This document shows, piece after piece, positions 16,401-18,921 of a stretch of DNA of 18,921 nt. The notes beneath the pieces are model-generated. The model was not told where the DNA came from. It searched no databases and saw only the letters and a list, made by a program, of their open reading frames with translations. Every line of letters starts with the position of its first letter. The stretch's first letter is position 1. The stretch is from Planctomycetota bacterium. GTDB lineage: Bacteria; Planctomycetota; Planctomycetia; Pirellulales; Pirellulaceae. The stretch is from assembly GCA_026692885.1 (NCBI GenBank), contig JAPLNJ010000719.1:1-18921 (forward strand), written 5' to 3'. Made by a program: the position numbers and the translations under genes.

Positions 16401-18921
16401 ACAGGGGCCTCGTCGGCATCCACGTCCGTGACCTTGATCGGGATGTAGTAGTTCGGGTCATCTTCGTTCAGCGTCAGGCTGGTCGGAGCCTGGAGCAGCG
16501 GCGCGTCGTTGACCGGCGTGACCGAGATGCTGAACGAGTCCGAGGGCGTCGTCGGTACACCCTGGCCGTAGCTGCCCTGATCGTCAACCAGGACCGTGAT
16601 CACTTCCTGACCTCTCCAGTTGTTGAAGTCCTGATCGCCGCGGTACACCAAGCCTGTGGCGTTGGCCAACGTGGTGTTGATCAGGGCGGGCGTCGCGGTG
16701 AGGACCACCTCGCGAGTGCCGTTGCCTACCACGCTGCCCGCGGTCAAGCCAGTCGGCACGTCGATGCGCACGGTGAGTTTGCCAAACTGGGCACGGAGCG
16801 TGACCTGCAGCGTGGGGACGGAAGGCGCATCCAAGGGGTCACCGACGACAATCCGCCCCAACGGCAGATTCGTGTCCTCGAGCACCGTTTTGGTCGTCAC
16901 GCCGCTGAGGTCGACCGTGGGCGGATCGTTGACCGCGAGCACGGCAATCGTGACTACGCGGGTGACATCTTGTCCGGTGCTCCACTGCGTCAGATTGTCG
17001 GGGTCATATCCCGTATGGCCCTGGTCATTGACCGTCACGGTCAGGTCGGCCGGACCATAGTAGTAGTCCGTCGGAATGAACGTCAGGCTGTCCAGGACCG
17101 CTTGGACTTCCACCTGTGTGCCCTGGAAGGACAAGGTCGCGTCCAAGGTCCCGTCGCCGGTCGTAAAGACGAACGTGCCCAGCGGGCTGGGTGGGGTCAC
17201 GGTCAAGACGCCATGCGTCGCGGTCAGGGTGACGGCCATTTGTGCCGTGGACGACTGTTCGGCGAGGTCCACGTCAGCGGCAGTGATCCGCTTGCCCACA
17301 GTGCCAAACTTCAATTGGTTATCCGGCCTTACCGGGGCGTGTTCATAGACCGACTGGACGACCAGAGGCACCGTCAGCACGGGCGGATCGTTGATCGGGT
17401 CGACCGTGATTGTCAGGGTAGACGGGGTCGAGGTCGCGTTGCCGCCGTTGGTGGTATCTCCGTCGTCATGCAGTTCTAGCTTGAGATAGGCGATCCCGTT
17501 CTTATTGGCGGCCACCTGGAAGCTCAACTGGCCGGTGGTGGCGTTGATCGTCGGCTGGACGATGAAGTCCGCCGCTGTCAGCGTGCGGGGGAAGAACGGG
17601 GGAAGGGGGACAGGAGGAGCGGGTGGTGGCAAGAACGTGACTATGAAATTCAGAGCCTGGATGCTCTCGTCGACTGCGGTCGGGGGGCCTGCCAGCATCT
17701 GAGTCGCCCAACTGTCACGGACTTGGAGACCGGCGTCTTCGTACACGACGATGGGATTGGTCCCCGGCGTGAAGGTCGGCGGATCGTTGACCGGCGCGAC
17801 CGTGATCGTGACCGTCTTGCTGACCGACGCGAAGGCTTGGTCCGTCGCCGTTACGACCAGCTCGCCCTTACCATTCCGGTCTTGCAGGAACTGCAACGTC
17901 AACTGCGCGCCCTGGAGTTGGTAAGCCACCGGCAGGGTCGTCGCCAGCTGAATCGGCGCATAGGTTCCGAGGCCGCCTTGCGTGAGATCCTGCGCAGGGT
18001 TTCCGCGGAGGATCGCGGCGCTGACCAACAGTTTCGCCTGTAGGTCCAAGTTGATCGCATCCACCCATTGCTTGGCCGTGGTGGGGTTCGCGGCGTTCGT
18101 GTTGAGATCGACGGTGATTCGGCTGCCGCGGACCGACACGCTGGGTCCGCTGGCGTCGCCGTGATCACTGTCCGTGACGGCCACCACGATTTGGTTCCCG
18201 GCCAGGCCTGACTGCACGGCTTCCAGCCGCACATGGACCGCGCCCTGCGTCCCCAGATCCGTCACCGCGGTAGCAAACCCATTCAGGGTGACCGTATAGG
18301 TCGGGAAGTCGCCGTTCCCGTTGGTCTGGTCTAGGTCGAAAAAGTTTTGAGACAGATCGTACTGGGAAGACTGGTTCGAGGCATTGTCTTCCAGAGCCGA
18401 GATCGAAGTTGGGAGCGGGGGCAGCGCCGGAGGTGCAGGAATCGCCGGGGAAACGAGCAACTCCGGAGGCGTGTTGGTCATGATGCGGAGGCGGTAGTCT
18501 TCGACCTCTCCACCCACGCTCAGCCCGTAGGCCGCCAGTCCGCCGCCCTGGCTGAGCCGGAACCTCGTGTACGTATAGAATGGTATCTGCGTCTCATCGA
18601 CGCTCAACGGCGTGGTGATCGTCAGCCGGTTCTCCCCGGTCAGAACCGGTTGGTTCGCGAAGACTTGCTCGTCCGAGTCGAATCGGCCGTTGTTATTCCA
18701 ATCGACCCAAGCGTCCAATAGACCGTAACCGGAAGCCGTCACCGTGATCGGCGTCGCGACCCCCACGGCGAACACGCCCTCGAAACGGACCCCGTCCTCG
18801 TCAGCGGGATTGTCCAGCCTCCGGTCGGCCGGCAGCAGAGACACGCGGGTGCCCGACGTGCTGACCATCAGACCTTGCAGCCAGCCTGCGTCAAGCGAGT
18901 CTTGGACCGCCGTAGCGATCC
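13064..18921 (-). CDS. Giant cadherin-like/dockerin extracellular protein, C-terminal part (5' end beyond window)
   Basis: The frame is open from the right edge to a TGA at 13064-13066, so this is the last ~1,950 residues of a longer protein. The ATG at 18868 is only an internal Met, because the frame continues upstream without a stop. Order N to C: GEVED domain (EF-like DWNNNGRFD, then GGEVEDY), a ~100-residue beta module, cadherin-like domains separated by about ten linkers of the VNDPP/VNDAP/INDPP type, five ~125-residue repeats, two dockerin loops (DVTGDG and DPTGDG), GEGE, and a ~135-residue tail ending VDEVFRSL. Two proline-rich stretches (18420-18450 and 17580-17630) interrupt the beta domains. 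Such proteins are exported, calcium-stabilised and adhesive or structural; no catalytic motif is visible. It is followed by ~0.6 kb of noncoding DNA, so it is probably not in a tight operon with the next gene. The family is clear; the exact role is unknown. Confidence 0.93.
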   Translation of the reverse strand, partial: IATAVQDSLDAGWLQGLMVSTSGTRVSLLPADRRLDNPADEDGVRFEGVFAVGVATPITVTASGYGLLDAWVDWNNNGRFDSDEQVFANQPVLTGENRLTITTPLSVDETQIPFYTYTRFRLSQGGGLAAYGLSVGGEVEDYRLRIMTNTPPELLVSPAIPAPPALPPLPTSISALEDNASNQSSQYDLSQNFFDLDQTNGNGDFPTYTVTLNGFATAVTDLGTQGAVHVRLEAVQSGLAGNQIVVAVTDSDHGDASGPSVSVRGSRITVDLNTNAANPTTAKQWVDAINLDLQAKLLVSAAILRGNPAQDLTQGGLGTYAPIQLATTLPVAYQLQGAQLTLQFLQDRNGKGELVVTATDQAFASVSKTVTITVAPVNDPPTFTPGTNPIVVYEDAGLQVRDSWATQMLAGPPTAVDESIQALNFIVTFLPPPAPPVPLPPFFPRTLTAADFIVQPTINATTGQLSFQVAANKNGIAYLKLELHDDGDTTNGGNATSTPSTLTITVDPINDPPVLTVPLVVQSVYEHAPVRPDNQLKFGTVGKRITAADVDLAEQSSTAQMAVTLTATHGVLTVTPPSPLGTFVFTTGDGTLDATLSFQGTQVEVQAVLDSLTFIPTDYYYGPADLTVTVNDQGHTGYDPDNLTQWSTGQDVTRVVTIAVLAVNDPPTVDLSGVTTKTVLEDTNLPLGRIVVGDPLDAPSVPTLQVTLRAQFGKLTVRIDVPTGLTAGSVVGNGTREVVLTATPALINTTLANATGLVYRGDQDFNNWRGQEVITVLVDDQGSYGQGVPTTPSDSFSISVTPVNDAPLLQAPTSLTLNEDDPNYYIPIKVTDVDADEAPVDPKQAVTVRLRLTDASGITPVTVAGKLWVDTTIPNGINLTNGLLVGNGTPDVTLSGSPVKISTTLLDAKGLHFVPTPNYNGSLYLVVTVEDHGNTGPNSPSNPGASLKDSQTIPLTILAVNDAPVLALEVILSDPAAYTEKGDPARLFTNQTQMITVSDVDNTTLRSATVQITPDSYHSGEDLLEASRGTWNAATGTLTLTGTDTVLNYQAFLQSMTYRNTSSNPSSAPRTVTFTVNDGSLNSNVQTRAITVTPVNDPPAFTLIETENLKYTEAEAAKPVTSTLILSDPDSTQLVGGTVQFQLSPPNYYYFPLEDVLSFVDTATIKGIWTAASGTLTLSGPDTLANYQAAFRRVLYHNTSNNPNTLPRQVTFTANDGSASNAPPTATRRITVVNDDTPPVLAGIESGPKTYTEKEELITPLTPITQTITVSDVDNTTLRSATVQITPDSYHSGEDLLEASRGTWNAAAGTLTLTGTDIVLNYEKFLRSVTYRNTSLNPSSAPRIVSFQVNDGTADSNLLSRTISVTPVNDPPVLAGMETATLPYQEKDPATVITSSLTATDPDNTTLSYATVQIATGYQSGEDLLAFADSFGITGSWDATGGTLTLSGSSSRVSLVNYQRALRLVKYENLSSNPSEAQRTVTFTVNDGSLSSNVQTRKITVKAVNDPPVLAGIQGTFVYVQQDPAIAISAAASVSDVDNATLGSATVQITADSYHSGEDLLEASRGTWYPTTGTLTLTGTDTLANYQAFLQSVTYRNTSSNPSSQTRTVTFTINDGSLSSLPPSTVTITVSRLNSPPVAGPDRYSTKADQVLQVAAPGLLVNDSDPEGSAVTVVAQTLISVKGASVQLFANGTLTYDPRQSLTLQSLAVGATTEDTFTYQVTDNAYPRSGIGTGTVTVIVTGVPRYRNPNPARYADVTGDGYTSPIDVLVLINYINSYPNKTTPLPLPPEGPIPPYLDPTGDGNCMSDDVLYVITVLNTPPGLGGEGEAALVNSPASGSSALPDTAGFGVASAASWNGVSAASAPQAGLTSLPFGPLLVQNVSAVSQDTAVPVASLKRLSAVALAKPQTSSAFDDWSTDAWDGDESLTQITDGLHHVRGTETSVDEVFRSL
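13466..13671 (-). other. Type I dockerin pair with proline-rich spacer
   Basis: Two EF-hand-like calcium loops, DVTGDGYTSPID (from 13653 downward) and DPTGDGNCMSDD (from 13528 downward), each followed by a hydrophobic helix (VLVLINYIN; VLYVITVLN). The first Asp residues of the two loops are 42 residues apart, with a proline-rich spacer (PLPLPPEGPIPP) between them. In clostridia dockerins bind cohesins of cellulosomes; in planctomycetes their partner is not settled. A GEGE motif follows, as I recall from planctomycetal dockerin proteins. Confidence 0.88.
14162..14320 (-). repeat. Near-identical DNA block, copy 3 (in R5)
   Basis: Third copy of the type A block, about 92% identical to R1 by eye. 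The adjacent 14121-14168 stretch is almost identical to 15733-15779 of R1, whereas R3 differs there, so similarity between units is patchy. Confidence 0.8.
14954..15127 (-). repeat. Near-identical DNA block, copy 2 (in R3)
   Basis: Partner of 15773-15946, about 97% identical by eye. Three of the six differences are silent and three change a residue (Thr/Ile, Thr/Ala, Met/Thr). Just outside the block, in the TYRNTS half of the unit, R3 diverges while R1 stays close to R5. Confidence 0.85.
15773..15946 (-). repeat. Near-identical DNA block, copy 1 (in R1)
   Basis: A 174-base segment that matches 14954-15127 with about six differences by eye, all transitions. Its first 148 bases also match the block at 14162-14320 with roughly 13 differences over 159 aligned bases. 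It encodes the SDVDN to GTLTLTGTD half of a type A repeat. Confidence 0.85.
17942..18241 (-). other. Beta module of the TTA-x-Q-x-x-x-AIN type, copy in right-hand gene
   Basis: About 100 residues from AVHVRLEAV to TYAPIQL, with a GNQIVVAVTDSDHG start, a VDLNTNAANPTTAKQ middle and a VDAIN helix-like stretch followed by GNP. Two more divergent copies lie in the left-hand gene at 11772-12059 and 10786-11051. The pattern resembles a module common in phage-tail and bacterial surface proteins (V-x-F-x-AV, then TTA-x-x-V-x-x-AIN). Function unknown; probably a structural beta domain. Confidence 0.6.
18480..18802 (-). other. GEVED domain
   Basis: This ~105-residue segment of the right-hand protein starts at DEDGVRF, contains an aspartate-rich loop (DWNNNGRFDSDEQVF) and ends at GGEVEDYRLRI. 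That ending is the signature that gives the GEVED family its name. The domain is a beta sandwich found in large bacterial secreted proteins, often near cadherin-like or dockerin modules, as here. The Asp/Asn loop could bind calcium; this is inference from the family and spacing. Confidence 0.85.

Noticed and set aside
16124..17479. Long plus-strand open frame (451 codons) opposite the right giant gene
   Set aside because: Antisense to the cadherin-like domains; same shadow-frame composition and no family features. The same applies to 3440-4483, 4541-5590 and 11325-12248.

Overview
The window looks like chromosomal DNA of a planctomycete (Pirellulales- or Gemmatales-like; the order is a guess). 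Evidence: GC-rich sequence, extremely long surface-protein genes, an N-terminal LEPR-XLL-type motif (LEPLEARMLLA), and a C-terminal type I dockerin pair followed by a GEGE motif and a long tail, a combination I associate with planctomycetal giant proteins. All convincing coding sequence is on the minus strand. I see no RNA gene, mobile element, CRISPR array or defence gene.

Right part (13064-18921): the C-terminal ~1,950 residues of a giant extracellular protein whose 5' end lies beyond the right edge. Order N to C: GEVED domain, a ~100-residue beta module, several long cadherin-like domains joined by VNDPP/VNDAP linkers, five ~125-residue cadherin-like repeats in an alternating A-B-A-B-A pattern, one more cadherin-like unit, two dockerin calcium loops, and an Ala/Ser-rich then acidic tail.

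Middle (12483-13063): ~0.6 kb without a credible gene. It holds a 28-bp perfect inverted repeat, a 14-bp palindrome, two small GC hairpins just downstream of the right-hand gene, and two smaller inverted repeats just upstream of the next gene.

Left part (1-12428): a second, even larger gene, at least 12.4 kb (>4,100 codons), starting at 12428 behind a GAGGG ribosome-binding site and running off the left edge. It is a mosaic of SbsA-like Ig folds, a protease-like domain that has lost all its zinc ligands, PPC-type jelly rolls, parallel beta-helices, Fn3-like domains, a MAM-like lectin fold and a choice-of-anchor L domain. The reading frame is broken near 5806: the upstream frame stops at 5667, and the same protein continues in the neighbouring frame from about 5827 to base 1. 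This is a one-base error or a true frameshift mutation.

The two genes probably encode exported surface or extracellular adhesive/scaffold proteins that share modules. Right-hand-type C-terminal domains (GEVED, cadherin, dockerin) probably also lie at the unseen end of the left gene. No new enzymatic or defence system is visible. The most unusual points are the dead protease-like domain, the alternating and partly homogenised repeats, the frameshift, and the intergenic inverted repeat. All domain assignments were made by eye from motifs, and boundaries are approximate.
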